DNA from: WHTB01 sp050699035
GTDB lineage: Bacteria > Actinomycetota > Actinomycetes > Propionibacteriales > Nocardioidaceae
NCBI GenBank assembly: GCA_050699035.1
Contig: JBOHDE010000261.1
Coordinates: 1 to 5,037 of the forward strand
Direction: 5' to 3'
Length of the DNA: 5,037 nucleotides
Notes under the pieces: model-generated
What the model was told of the DNA's origin: nothing
Databases searched by the model: none
Seen by the model: the letters and a program-made list of their open reading frames with translations, nothing else
In this document: positions 1 through 5,037 of the stretch, piece after piece
How the letters are laid out: every line of letters starts with the position of its first letter
Position numbering within the stretch: position 1 is the first letter of the stretch
Program-made: the position numbers and the translations under genes

Positions 1-18
1 CACCGCTCGCCGCGCCCA

Positions 19-68
19 GTCGCGTGTCATCGGCCCGGCGGTGTTAGGCCCACCACATGACACGCGAC
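19..68. repeat. 12-bp perfect inverted repeat with 26-base spacer
   Basis: The arm GTCGCGTGTCAT at 19-30 is the exact reverse complement of ATGACACGCGAC at 57-68. The 26-base spacer holds a further short pairing, GGTG at 40-43 with CACC at 51-54. The sequence can form a stem-loop on either strand or be a pair of binding sites for one regulator. It lies near the window edge in DNA where I see no gene, so its partner gene is unknown. No T-run follows on either strand, so a classical terminator is not indicated. The function is not known. Confidence 0.45.
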
Positions 69-108
69 CGCGGACGGTCCGTCGGGCGGCCGTGACCGAG
101 GTGGAATT

Positions 109-124
109 TTGCCCAATTGGGCAA
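109..124. promoter_or_regulatory. 16-bp perfect palindrome, operator-like
   Basis: TTGCCCAATTGGGCAA is a perfect 16-bp palindrome with no spacer, set in a small AT-rich island (TTTT just before it, TCTT just after) within GC-rich DNA. Gap-free palindromes of this size are typical binding sites for dimeric repressors such as the MarR, TetR or GntR families. That assignment is inference, because no regulator gene is in the window. A weak terminator is the alternative reading. A smaller palindrome, GACGG-T-CCGTC, lies at 73-83. The controlled gene would most likely lie to the left, outside the window. Confidence 0.4.
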
Positions 125-161
125 TCTTCTACGCACCGTGGACCGGCGACTGGAGCGCACC

Positions 162-191
162 CGGGGCGGGCGCCGTCCGGCACCCGCCCCG
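162..191 (-). terminator. Probable terminator of the amidohydrolase gene
   Basis: CGGGGCGGG at 162-170 pairs perfectly with CCCGCCCCG at 183-191. One mismatch inward, GCC at 172-174 pairs with GGC at 179-181, closing a four-base loop. The hairpin starts 28 bases past the stop codon of the leftward amidohydrolase gene. No U-tract follows on the minus strand, so this is a hairpin-only terminator of the kind often proposed in actinobacteria. Position and stem strength support the call. Termination itself is inferred. Confidence 0.5.
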
Positions 192-219
192 AGGCGTACT
201 CACTGATCGCCCAGCTCGG

Positions 220-1914
220 TCACACGCCTGGGTACGGGATACCGAGCTGTTCCAGGTACGTGTCGAAGCGAGCCGGGTCGTAGTAGAACTCCTCCAGTCG
301 CGGCTTCCAGCGAGCCATCCGCTCCCGGTTGAGGTGGATCGCCGGCTGGTCGTCGGGGCCGATCAGCGCCTTGTACTGGCCGGCTTGTTCCTCCTCGAAG
401 TAGCTGTGCGCCGCGCTGAGCAGCTCCGGTTTCAGCAACAGGTCCAGCGCAGTCGTCGCATTCACCTTGGCGCACGCGGTCGTGCCTTTGTGGGCGATCG
501 GGGTGGCTTCGGCCAACGCGTGCCACCAGGTATGGCTCGCGCCGCCGGATGGGATGTTGGCGGGGTACCGGATCGTGACCGTCGGCATGTTCCAGGCGAT
601 GTCACCGATGTCGTCGGAGCCCCCACCGCGCCGGAACTGATCCTGGATCGGGCCACTGACCCCGGACACCTCGGTACGTAAGCCCTGCGGCTCGTTGCCG
701 GCGTCCTCCTGCACCGCCCGGGCGAAGGCATGGTCGTCGTCACTCCACTCCGGCATCCCGATCAGCTCCATGTTCGCCCCGGCCGCCTCCGCGACGGGCC
801 GGTTGAAGTGCCGTGGCCAGGCCGAGCCCAGCAGCTCAATCCTGATCAGCTCGGTCTCGGACATCTGGGCAGCCGCCCGGGCCACCTTCTCGGCGAACTC
901 ACGGCGCGCCACGAGCTCTTCGTGGGTGTCTTCGCGCAGGTAGTACCACACCTTGGCGAACTCGGGGATGACGTTGGGCTGGTCGCCGCTGTCGGTGATG
1001 ACGAAGTGAGTGCGCTGTTGGATGGGCAGGTGCTCGCGCCGATACTCCATCCCGGCGCTCATCAGCTGGACGGCGTCGAGGGCGCTGCGTCCGAGCCAGG
1101 GCGACGCGCCATGTCCCGGAGAGCCGCGGAAGGTGTACTCGAGCGAGACCACCCCGTTGGCATCCTCTTGGCCCCACGACACCGAGAAGGCGCTGGAAAC
1201 GTGGTCGAACAGCGTCACATCGACGTCGTCGAAGAACCCTTCGCGTACGTAGAAGGCCTTGGTGCCGAGCAGTTCCTCGGCCACACCCGGCCACAGCTTG
1301 AGCGTTCCCCGGATCCCCTCCCGCTCCATGATCTCCTTGAGCGCGATCCCCCCGACGATCACCGCTGCCATCCCGGTGTTGTGGCCCTCACCGTGACCCG
1401 GCGCATGTTCGTCACCGATGGGCTCGACGATCGGGTCCCGGCCGATCACCCCCGGCTTCTGGTTCGAACGCGGGATGCCGTCGATGTCGGATCCCATCGC
1501 GATGACGGGCGACCCGGAGCCCCAGGTGGCCATCCAGGCGGTAGGGATGCCTGCCATCTCCTCCTCGATCGTGAACCCGTTGGCACGCAGGATGCCGAGC
1601 AGGTAGCGGGTCGTCTCGACCTCCTGGAACCCGAGCTCGCTGAAGCTGAAGATCGAGTCCACGATCTCCTGGACGAGCTTGCTGCGGGCTTGGACAGCCG
1701 CGATGACCTCTTGCTTCAGACGCCGAATCTTCGGGTCGTCCGGCGGTGGTGCCGCAGCAAGCGGCGCCGCGGCGGCGGCGTTCACGGATCCGCCGGCGAA
1801 GCTGGGGGCGACGGCGATCCCGGCTCCCGTGGCCCCCATCAGGCCGAGCATCCGCCGACGAGTGAATCCGTCCAGTCCATCCATCTTGTGCTCATGAAGA
1901 TCCATCTCGGACAT
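220..1914 (-). CDS. Tat-exported M20-family metal-dependent amidohydrolase (AbgB-like)
   Basis: This 564-residue protein resembles the M20 amidohydrolases annotated as p-aminobenzoyl-glutamate hydrolase subunit B-like, which cleave amide bonds using two metal ions. The N-terminus has a twin-arginine motif (T18-R-R-R-M-L-G), a hydrophobic stretch and an Ala/Pro-rich region to about residue 58, so a folded enzyme is probably exported. Likely metal-site elements are GSDIDG near 141-146, H-A-P-G-H-G-E-G-H-N at 170-179, A-E-E at 212-214 (first Glu the probable general base, second a ligand), H238, and H461 in SHTWWH. The lid/dimerisation domain runs roughly 263-375. The family's usual Cys ligand is replaced by Glu176. 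I chose the ATG at 1914 over the GTG at 1917 because AAGGAG lies seven bases upstream of the ATG. The gene is monocistronic here, with a hairpin after its stop. The substrate is unknown; folate-type catabolism should not be assumed. Confidence 0.88.
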   Translation of the reverse strand: MSEMDLHEHKMDGLDGFTRRRMLGLMGATGAGIAVAPSFAGGSVNAAAAAPLAAAPPPDDPKIRRLKQEVIAAVQARSKLVQEIVDSIFSFSELGFQEVETTRYLLGILRANGFTIEEEMAGIPTAWMATWGSGSPVIAMGSDIDGIPRSNQKPGVIGRDPIVEPIGDEHAPGHGEGHNTGMAAVIVGGIALKEIMEREGIRGTLKLWPGVAEELLGTKAFYVREGFFDDVDVTLFDHVSSAFSVSWGQEDANGVVSLEYTFRGSPGHGASPWLGRSALDAVQLMSAGMEYRREHLPIQQRTHFVITDSGDQPNVIPEFAKVWYYLREDTHEELVARREFAEKVARAAAQMSETELIRIELLGSAWPRHFNRPVAEAAGANMELIGMPEWSDDDHAFARAVQEDAGNEPQGLRTEVSGVSGPIQDQFRRGGGSDDIGDIAWNMPTVTIRYPANIPSGGASHTWWHALAEATPIAHKGTTACAKVNATTALDLLLKPELLSAAHSYFEEEQAGQYKALIGPDDQPAIHLNRERMARWKPRLEEFYYDPARFDTYLEQLGIPYPGV

Positions 1915-1921
1915 CACGGTT

Positions 1922-1927
1922 CTCCTT
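1922..1927 (-). promoter_or_regulatory. Shine-Dalgarno of the amidohydrolase gene
   Basis: On the minus strand AAGGAG occupies 1927-1922. It lies seven bases before the ATG at 1914 but only four before the in-frame GTG at 1917. This spacing decides the start in favour of the ATG. An 8-bp palindrome, ACCTAGGT (1928-1935), partly overlaps the site; its meaning is unclear. Confidence 0.75.
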
Positions 1928-1974
1928 ACCTAGGTGCGTCCCCGAGCTGACCTATCCAGCAACTTCTGCACAGC

Positions 1975-2002
1975 CCGTCACCTGGCAAGCGCGCCGTCAC
2001 CT
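1975..2002. repeat. Pair of 9-bp direct repeats, 19-bp period
   Basis: CCGTCACCT occurs at 1975-1983 and again at 1994-2002, a period of 19 bp or nearly two helical turns. The pair lies 60-90 bases upstream of the amidohydrolase start, on its promoter side. Such phased repeats can be activator binding sites, but two short copies in GC-rich DNA may also arise by chance. Confidence 0.3.
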
Positions 2003-2130
2003 CGTGTGTGTACGGCTGCGGCCCGCAGGGTGCGACGGGTTGGGTGGGGTATCCAGCGCCGAAGCGGCACCACCTCCCGCTCACTCTCAGGCACAGACCC
2101 CGCGAGACATCTGTAGAGCGGTTGCGCCGC

Positions 2131-2147
2131 GTTTACTGTCAGTAAAC
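2131..2147. promoter_or_regulatory. 17-bp palindromic operator (TetR-like), candidate
   Basis: GTTTACTGTCAGTAAAC has two perfect 7-bp arms (GTTTACT and AGTAAAC) around GTC. The AT-rich arms stand out against the GC-rich surroundings. Size and shape fit operators of TetR-family repressors, but no regulator gene is visible, so the family is inference. The site lies in the divergent intergenic region and overlaps the -35 element of a candidate rightward promoter, where a bound repressor would block transcription. Confidence 0.5.
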
Positions 2148-2160
2148 AGAGTACTACTTT
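2132..2160 (+). promoter_or_regulatory. Candidate promoter for the VOC-toroid gene pair
   Basis: TTTACT (2132-2137) and TACTTT (2155-2160) are separated by exactly 17 bases and fit a loose housekeeping -35/-10 pair; the -10 fits the actinobacterial TANNNT form. The start point would fall near 2167, leaving a leader of nearly 150 bases before the VOC start. The -35 lies inside the palindrome at 2131-2147. The match is imperfect, and a promoter nearer the gene (TACCCT at 2276-2281 could be a -10) is possible. Confidence 0.3.
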
Positions 2161-2303
2161 CTGAAACGTCCGGCCCTGCACTCGCAGCCGCGAGAGCGTC
2201 ACCCACCGATTCAAACGCGTTGCCTCGCGGGCACCGAGGGCCCTAGCGTTTGCTTCCTCATGGGGAGGGAGTACGTACCCTGTCCACGGCTGTGAGTCAG
2301 ATC

Positions 2304-2307
2304 GGAG
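2304..2307 (+). promoter_or_regulatory. Shine-Dalgarno of the VOC gene
   Basis: GGAG at 2304-2307 lies seven bases before the ATG at 2315 and supports that start. Confidence 0.6.
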
Positions 2308-2314
2308 ATGCAGG

Positions 2315-3037
2315 ATGACGTCTCACCTCGTCGCACTAGGCTTCGATGCGAACGACCCGCCCCGTCTCGCCCGATTCTGGGCCGGCCTCCTGGGCTGGGA
2401 GCTGGCCGACGACCACGCCGACGTCATCGCGCTCCTGCCGAGCAATGACACTGGGTTCCAGTTTGAGTTTTTCCCAACCCAGGAGCAGAAATCCGGCCCG
2501 AACCAGATGCACCTCCACCTGACGAGCACCTCCCTCGACGACCAGCAGTCGACGGTGGCGAGGTCGCTCGGGCTCGGCGGCCGGCACATCGACATCGGTC
2601 AAGGCCCGGAGGAGGGTCATGTGGTGCTCGCCGACCCCGAGGGCAACGAGTTCTGTGTGATCGAGCCGGGCAACAATTTCCTTGCCGACTGCGGGTTCGT
2701 CGGGGAGGTGAGCTGTGACGGTTCGCAGCAGGTCGGGCACTTCTGGAGCGAGGCGCTGGGCTGGCCCCTGGTCTGGGACCAGGACCAAGAGACCGCGATT
2801 CAGTCGCCGGGCGGCGGTACGAAGATCTCTTGGGGGGGCCCGCCAGTGGCGCCGAAGACCGGGAAGAACCGGCTGCATTTCGACCTCGCTCCACCGGCCG
2901 ACGGTGATCAGCAGGCGGAGGTCGACCGTCTCGTCGCCCTCGGGGCGACTCGCATCGACATCGGCCAGGGCGAGGTCAGCTGGGTCGTGATGGCCGATCC
3001 CGGCGGCAATGAGTTCTGCGTCTTGACCCCCCGATAG
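2315..3037 (+). CDS. Two-domain glyoxalase/bleomycin-resistance (VOC) family protein
   Basis: This 240-residue protein consists of two VOC modules in tandem, about residues 1-118 and 128-240, each closest in style to the glyoxalase-like PF18029 type. Each module shows the same signature order: an FW..xLGW helix (R20-FWAGLLGW and G141-HFWSEALGW), a central His strand (MHLHL at 65-69, RLHFDL at 186-191), an IDIGQG turn (92-97 and 214-219), and a terminal ADPxGNEFCV strand (106-115 and 227-236). Two VOC modules normally assemble one cup-shaped site that binds a metal or small ligand. Members include lyases, dioxygenases and drug-binding proteins, so the reaction cannot be named. No signal peptide is seen, so it is probably cytosolic. 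It precedes the toroid gene by 42 bases on the same strand. The ATG has a well-placed GGAG. Confidence 0.85.
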   Translation: MTSHLVALGFDANDPPRLARFWAGLLGWELADDHADVIALLPSNDTGFQFEFFPTQEQKSGPNQMHLHLTSTSLDDQQSTVARSLGLGGRHIDIGQGPEEGHVVLADPEGNEFCVIEPGNNFLADCGFVGEVSCDGSQQVGHFWSEALGWPLVWDQDQETAIQSPGGGTKISWGGPPVAPKTGKNRLHFDLAPPADGDQQAEVDRLVALGATRIDIGQGEVSWVVMADPGGNEFCVLTPR

Positions 3038-3067
3038 CGGGAGCCCCAGACCGTCGGCGGCGGCTGC

Positions 3068-3073
3068 TACTTT
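3068..3073 (+). promoter_or_regulatory. Candidate -10 element for a leaderless transcript
   Basis: TACTTT at 3068-3073 fits the actinobacterial TANNNT -10 form and ends six bases before the ATG at 3080, so transcription would begin at or next to the A of the start codon. No Shine-Dalgarno is present before this ATG. The same string, CTACTTTC, occurs in the candidate promoter near 2154. No good -35 is visible (3045-3050 reads CCCAGA), so the call is tentative. Confidence 0.3.
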
Positions 3074-3079
3074 CCGCGG

Positions 3080-4057
3080 ATGGCTGAAGCCGCGCTCACC
3101 GACTGGCTGCTCGACTCCGACCCGGCCCTGCGCTGGCAGGTCGAGCGCGACCTGCTCCGTCTGCCGGAGGAGGTGTGGGCCACGACGAGGGCAAGGGTCG
3201 CGACCGAGGGGTTCGGCGCGCGGCTGCTCGCGCTCCAGGATCCCGACGGGCAGTGGGCGGGTGGGGCGTACTTCCCCGGCGGCTTCGACTTCGATGGCCC
3301 GGAGGGGCAGGAGGGTGCCGGCCAGCCGTGGACGGCGACTACCTGGTCGCTGAGCTCGCTGCGTGAGTGGGGACTCGACGCAGCCGTGCTCGCCGGGACG
3401 GCCGAGCGGCTCGCGGTGCACAGTCGTTGGGAGTACGACGACCTGCCGTACTGGGGCGGCGAGGTGGACTGCTGCATCAACTCGTGGACGCTCTCCAACG
3501 GGCTCTGGCTGGGCGCCGACGTGGACGGGCTCGTGGAGTGGTTCCTCGCCCACCGGCTGGCCGACGGCGGGTGGAACTGCGAGTGGGTGGAGGGGTCGGC
3601 GAAGTCGTCGTTCCACTCCACGCTGAACTCCCTGAAGGGCCTCCTCGACTACGAGCAGGTGACCGGTGACCGCGAGCGGGTACGTGAGGCGCGACGTGCC
3701 GGGGAGGAGTACCTGCTCGCGCGCGGGTTGTACCGACGGCTGTCCACGGGCGAGCCAGTCGCGTACTGGGCGGTGCGGCTCGCGTACCCGTTCCGCTGGT
3801 TCTACAGCGTGCTGAATGCTGCGGACTACTTCCGCGCCGCGTCAATCCATGACGGCACCGCGCCCGACGCGCGGATGGCAGACGCGATCGAGCAGATCCG
3901 TGCCTTGCGCGAGCCGGACGGCAGCTGGCTCCAGGCACGGCGACATCCCGGCCGAGTGTGGTTCGAGGTGGATGTGCCAACCGGGGAGCCGTCGAAGTGG
4001 CTGACCTTCTTCGCGACCAGGGTGCTCGAGTGGTGGGACGGTCGCCGGCCTGCCTGA
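3080..4057 (+). CDS. Squalene-cyclase-like alpha/alpha-toroid protein
   Basis: This 325-residue protein resembles the actinobacterial proteins often labelled squalene cyclase or prenyltransferase/squalene-oxidase-repeat proteins. It carries QW-like turns at QDPDGQW (53-59), ADGGW (161-165) and EPDGSW (278-283), spaced as in an alpha/alpha-barrel. Other marked blocks are GEVDCCINSW (127-136), a FHSTLNSLKGL helix (178-188), FRWFYSVLNAADYF (238-251) and PSKWLTFFATRVLEWW (304-319). It is about half the length of true squalene-hopene cyclase and lacks the catalytic DxDD motif (nearest is EYDD at 118-121), so terpene cyclisation should not be assumed; a binding or different catalytic role is open. 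No signal peptide or membrane segment is evident. It follows the VOC gene by 42 bases but has no Shine-Dalgarno; it may be leaderless or coupled by read-through. Its TGA lies inside a hairpin shared with the convergent gene. Confidence 0.8.
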   Translation: MAEAALTDWLLDSDPALRWQVERDLLRLPEEVWATTRARVATEGFGARLLALQDPDGQWAGGAYFPGGFDFDGPEGQEGAGQPWTATTWSLSSLREWGLDAAVLAGTAERLAVHSRWEYDDLPYWGGEVDCCINSWTLSNGLWLGADVDGLVEWFLAHRLADGGWNCEWVEGSAKSSFHSTLNSLKGLLDYEQVTGDRERVREARRAGEEYLLARGLYRRLSTGEPVAYWAVRLAYPFRWFYSVLNAADYFRAASIHDGTAPDARMADAIEQIRALREPDGSWLQARRHPGRVWFEVDVPTGEPSKWLTFFATRVLEWWDGRRPA

Positions 4058-4078
4058 CGCGGTCAAAGCGCGTCAGGC
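4052..4078. terminator. Bidirectional hairpin containing both convergent stop codons
   Basis: GCCTGACGCG (4052-4061) pairs perfectly with CGCGTCAGGC (4069-4078) around a 7-base loop, GTCAAAG. The stem includes the TGA of the plus-strand toroid gene (4055-4057) and, mirrored on the other strand, the TGA of the minus-strand oxidoreductase (4075-4073). A hairpin between convergent genes 15 bases apart is well placed to end both transcripts. Neither side has a U-tract, so termination would be hairpin-only or Rho-assisted; this part is inferred. Confidence 0.6.
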
Positions 4079-5030
4079 GGGGGCGACGACAACTTTGCCG
4101 AGAGCGTGTCCTTCACCGACCTGAGCAAGCGCGGCGGCGACCTCGTCGAGCGCGAAGATGCGGTCGATATGGATCCTTACCTCCTCGGTCACACAGCGGG
4201 CCGCCAGCGGCTCGAACTGGGCCGGACCCTCCTTCACGCCGAGCACCCCGATCGAGCGACCGCTGACTCGCCCCACCATCCAGCCGACGGTGAGCACCCG
4301 CAGCAGCGTGCGCGCCGACCCCACCCACGCACCGATACGTGCCGCCGGGTGCGAGCGCACGCCGGTAGGCGAACACCGACCGCTGCGCGACCAGGTCCAG
4401 GATCAAGTCGTACGGCTGGGTCGTCTGGGTGAAGTTGTCCCGGCGGTAGTCGATCACCTCGTCCGCGCCCGCCGACCGCATGAGGTCCTGCTTGGCGGCG
4501 TTGTCGACACCCGTGACGTGAGCACCGAGCCGCTTGGCGAGCTGAACGGCAAAGGATCCTGACCCTCCGCCAGCGCCGTTGATCAGCACCCGGCTACCCG
4601 CCCCGGCCTTCTCCGTGCCCTGCAGGGCGATCGCACCCGCCTGCGGGATGGTCGACGCCTCAGCGAACGTGAGCTGGGCCGGTTTGTGGGCCAGTGCGGA
4701 TTCCGGCGCGAGTGCGTACTCCGCGAAGCCACCCTTGAGCGCGAGGTTGTCGCCATACACCTCGTCTCCAGGTCGAAACCGGGTCGCCCCATCCCCGACC
4801 TCGTCGACGACGCCAGCAATGTCCGATCCGAGCGTCCGGCGAGCCGGTGAACGCAACCCGCCGATCCGCGCGTACGCGGGCGATCCGCGCAGACCCTCCC
4901 AGTCGCTGAGGTTGACCGAAGTCGCGGCGACTCTGACCCGCACCTGGCCGGCGGCGGGCGAAGGGACCGGGACGTCCTCGACACGCAGCACATCGGGAGA
5001 CCCGTACCGGTCGTACACGACCGCCTTCAC
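4073..5030 (-). pseudogene. Frameshifted MDR-family NADP-dependent oxidoreductase (quinone reductase type)
   Basis: The intact protein would have 318 residues, normal for zinc-free medium-chain dehydrogenases/reductases, which use NADPH to reduce quinones or enones. The N-terminal GroES-like domain (about 1-125) shows MKAVVYDRYGSPDVL, VNLSDW (39-44), GSDIAGVVDEVG (68-79) and FRPGDEVYG (85-93). The nucleotide-binding fold follows, with NGAGGGSG (151-158) and GADEVIDY (188-195). After TYRCVGG (231-237) the frame fails: the rest of the family sequence (SARTLLRVLTVGW through FALDEV to GKVVVAPA) continues in another minus-strand frame from about 4318 to 4073. One extra base explains this. Without correction, translation runs in the wrong frame to a stop at 4113, giving 305 residues with an Arg/Gly-rich false tail. 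The start is GTG at 5030; only seven upstream bases are visible, so its binding site cannot be judged. It is either a recent pseudogene or a sequencing error. Confidence 0.8.
4319..4322 (-). other. Probable frameshift site (G4 tract, minus strand)
   Basis: On the minus strand the oxidoreductase reads GTG GGT GGG GTC GGC; dropping one G gives GTG GGT GGG TCG GCG, which restores the family's VGG-SARTLL junction. The plus strand shows CCCC here, with CCC again at 4324-4326. A one-base gain in such a run is a common mutation and a common sequencing error. Exact placement within the short G-rich stretch is inferred. Confidence 0.65.
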
Positions 5031-5037
5031 GTGCTCA

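Larger units (their letters stand above)
1915..2314. other. Divergent intergenic region, about 400 bases
   Basis: This stretch separates the leftward amidohydrolase from the rightward VOC gene and should hold the promoters of both. The open frames inside it (for example 2004-2246 plus, 1978-2214 minus) have low-complexity Arg/Ala/Pro composition, no ribosome binding site and no recognisable domain, so I call no gene. It contains the amidohydrolase Shine-Dalgarno, two direct repeats near 1975-2002, a small palindrome CTGCG-GCC-CGCAG at 2016-2028, the AT-rich operator-like palindrome at 2131-2147, and the palindromes AGGGCCCT near 2237-2244 and GTACGTAC at 2271-2278. I found no convincing -35/-10 pair for the leftward gene. 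Confidence 0.7.

Noticed and set aside
1..30. Minus-strand ATG at 30 with an open frame (MTRDWARRAV) running out of the left edge
   Set aside because: Only ten codons are visible, there is no Shine-Dalgarno, and the ATG is part of an inverted repeat whose other arm also reads MTRD and stops after twelve codons.
41..283. Plus-strand open frame of 80 codons at the left edge
   Set aside because: It overlaps the end of the amidohydrolase gene, crosses its terminator hairpin, and shows no domain or binding site.
730..1950. Long plus-strand open frame of 406 codons opposite the amidohydrolase
   Set aside because: It is the antisense shadow of a clear M20 gene, has no recognisable domain, and is Arg/Leu/Asp-rich in the manner of antisense frames in high-GC DNA.
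2047..2053. GGGGTAT resembling a -10 box for an alternative stress sigma factor
   Set aside because: No matching GTTT-type -35 lies at the right distance, and the site is more than 260 bases from the rightward start.
1978..2214. Minus-strand open frame of 78 codons in the divergent intergenic region
   Set aside because: It would start with TTG, has no ribosome binding site and no recognisable domain, and crosses the operator-like palindrome.
2260..2295. Eleven-codon ATG frame just upstream of the VOC gene (MGREYVPCPRL), possible leader peptide
   Set aside because: There is no Shine-Dalgarno and no attenuator-like hairpin pair after it; short frames like this are expected by chance.
2336..3616. 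Minus-strand open frame of 426 codons opposite the VOC and toroid genes
   Set aside because: It spans two well-supported genes on the other strand, has no known domain, and its Arg/Pro/Glu-rich composition matches an antisense shadow.
3477..3980. Minus-strand open frame of 167 codons inside the toroid gene
   Set aside because: Its sequence is a low-complexity run of Arg, Ser, Thr and Pro and it overlaps a supported gene completely.

Overview
The window looks like chromosomal DNA from a high-GC Gram-positive bacterium, most likely an actinobacterium. The GC content is high, codon third positions are strongly G/C, long antisense shadow reading frames are present, one start codon is GTG, and the protein families are typical of that group. 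No rRNA, tRNA, CRISPR array, transposase or phage gene was seen. The species cannot be named from this sequence alone.

Layout, left to right. Positions 1-219 are non-coding as far as can be seen and hold several inverted repeats, the last a probable terminator of the leftward gene beside it. Positions 220-1914 (minus) encode a Tat-exported M20-family metal-dependent amidohydrolase. Positions 1915-2314 form a divergent intergenic region of about 400 bases. It contains a strong Shine-Dalgarno for the amidohydrolase, a pair of direct repeats, and a 17-bp palindrome that looks like a repressor operator lying over a candidate rightward promoter. Positions 2315-3037 (plus) encode a two-domain glyoxalase/VOC-fold protein. 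After 42 bases it is followed by 3080-4057 (plus), a short squalene-cyclase-like alpha/alpha-toroid protein that may be translated from a leaderless message. Positions 4073-5030 (minus) encode a zinc-free, quinone-reductase-type MDR oxidoreductase. One extra base in a C4 tract (4319-4322) shifts its reading frame, so as sequenced the gene is broken. The two convergent genes at 4057/4073 share a perfect 10-bp hairpin that contains both stop codons.

The genes do not form a recognisable pathway. The VOC and toroid genes are plausibly co-transcribed. The amidohydrolase is divergent from them and could share control through the operator-like palindrome. The oxidoreductase is convergent and probably unrelated. 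I do not see strong evidence for a new multi-gene system. The most unusual points are the Cys-to-Glu change in the metal-binding motif of an exported M20 enzyme, the frameshift, the shared stop-codon hairpin, the possible leaderless start, and the palindromes in the two intergenic regions.
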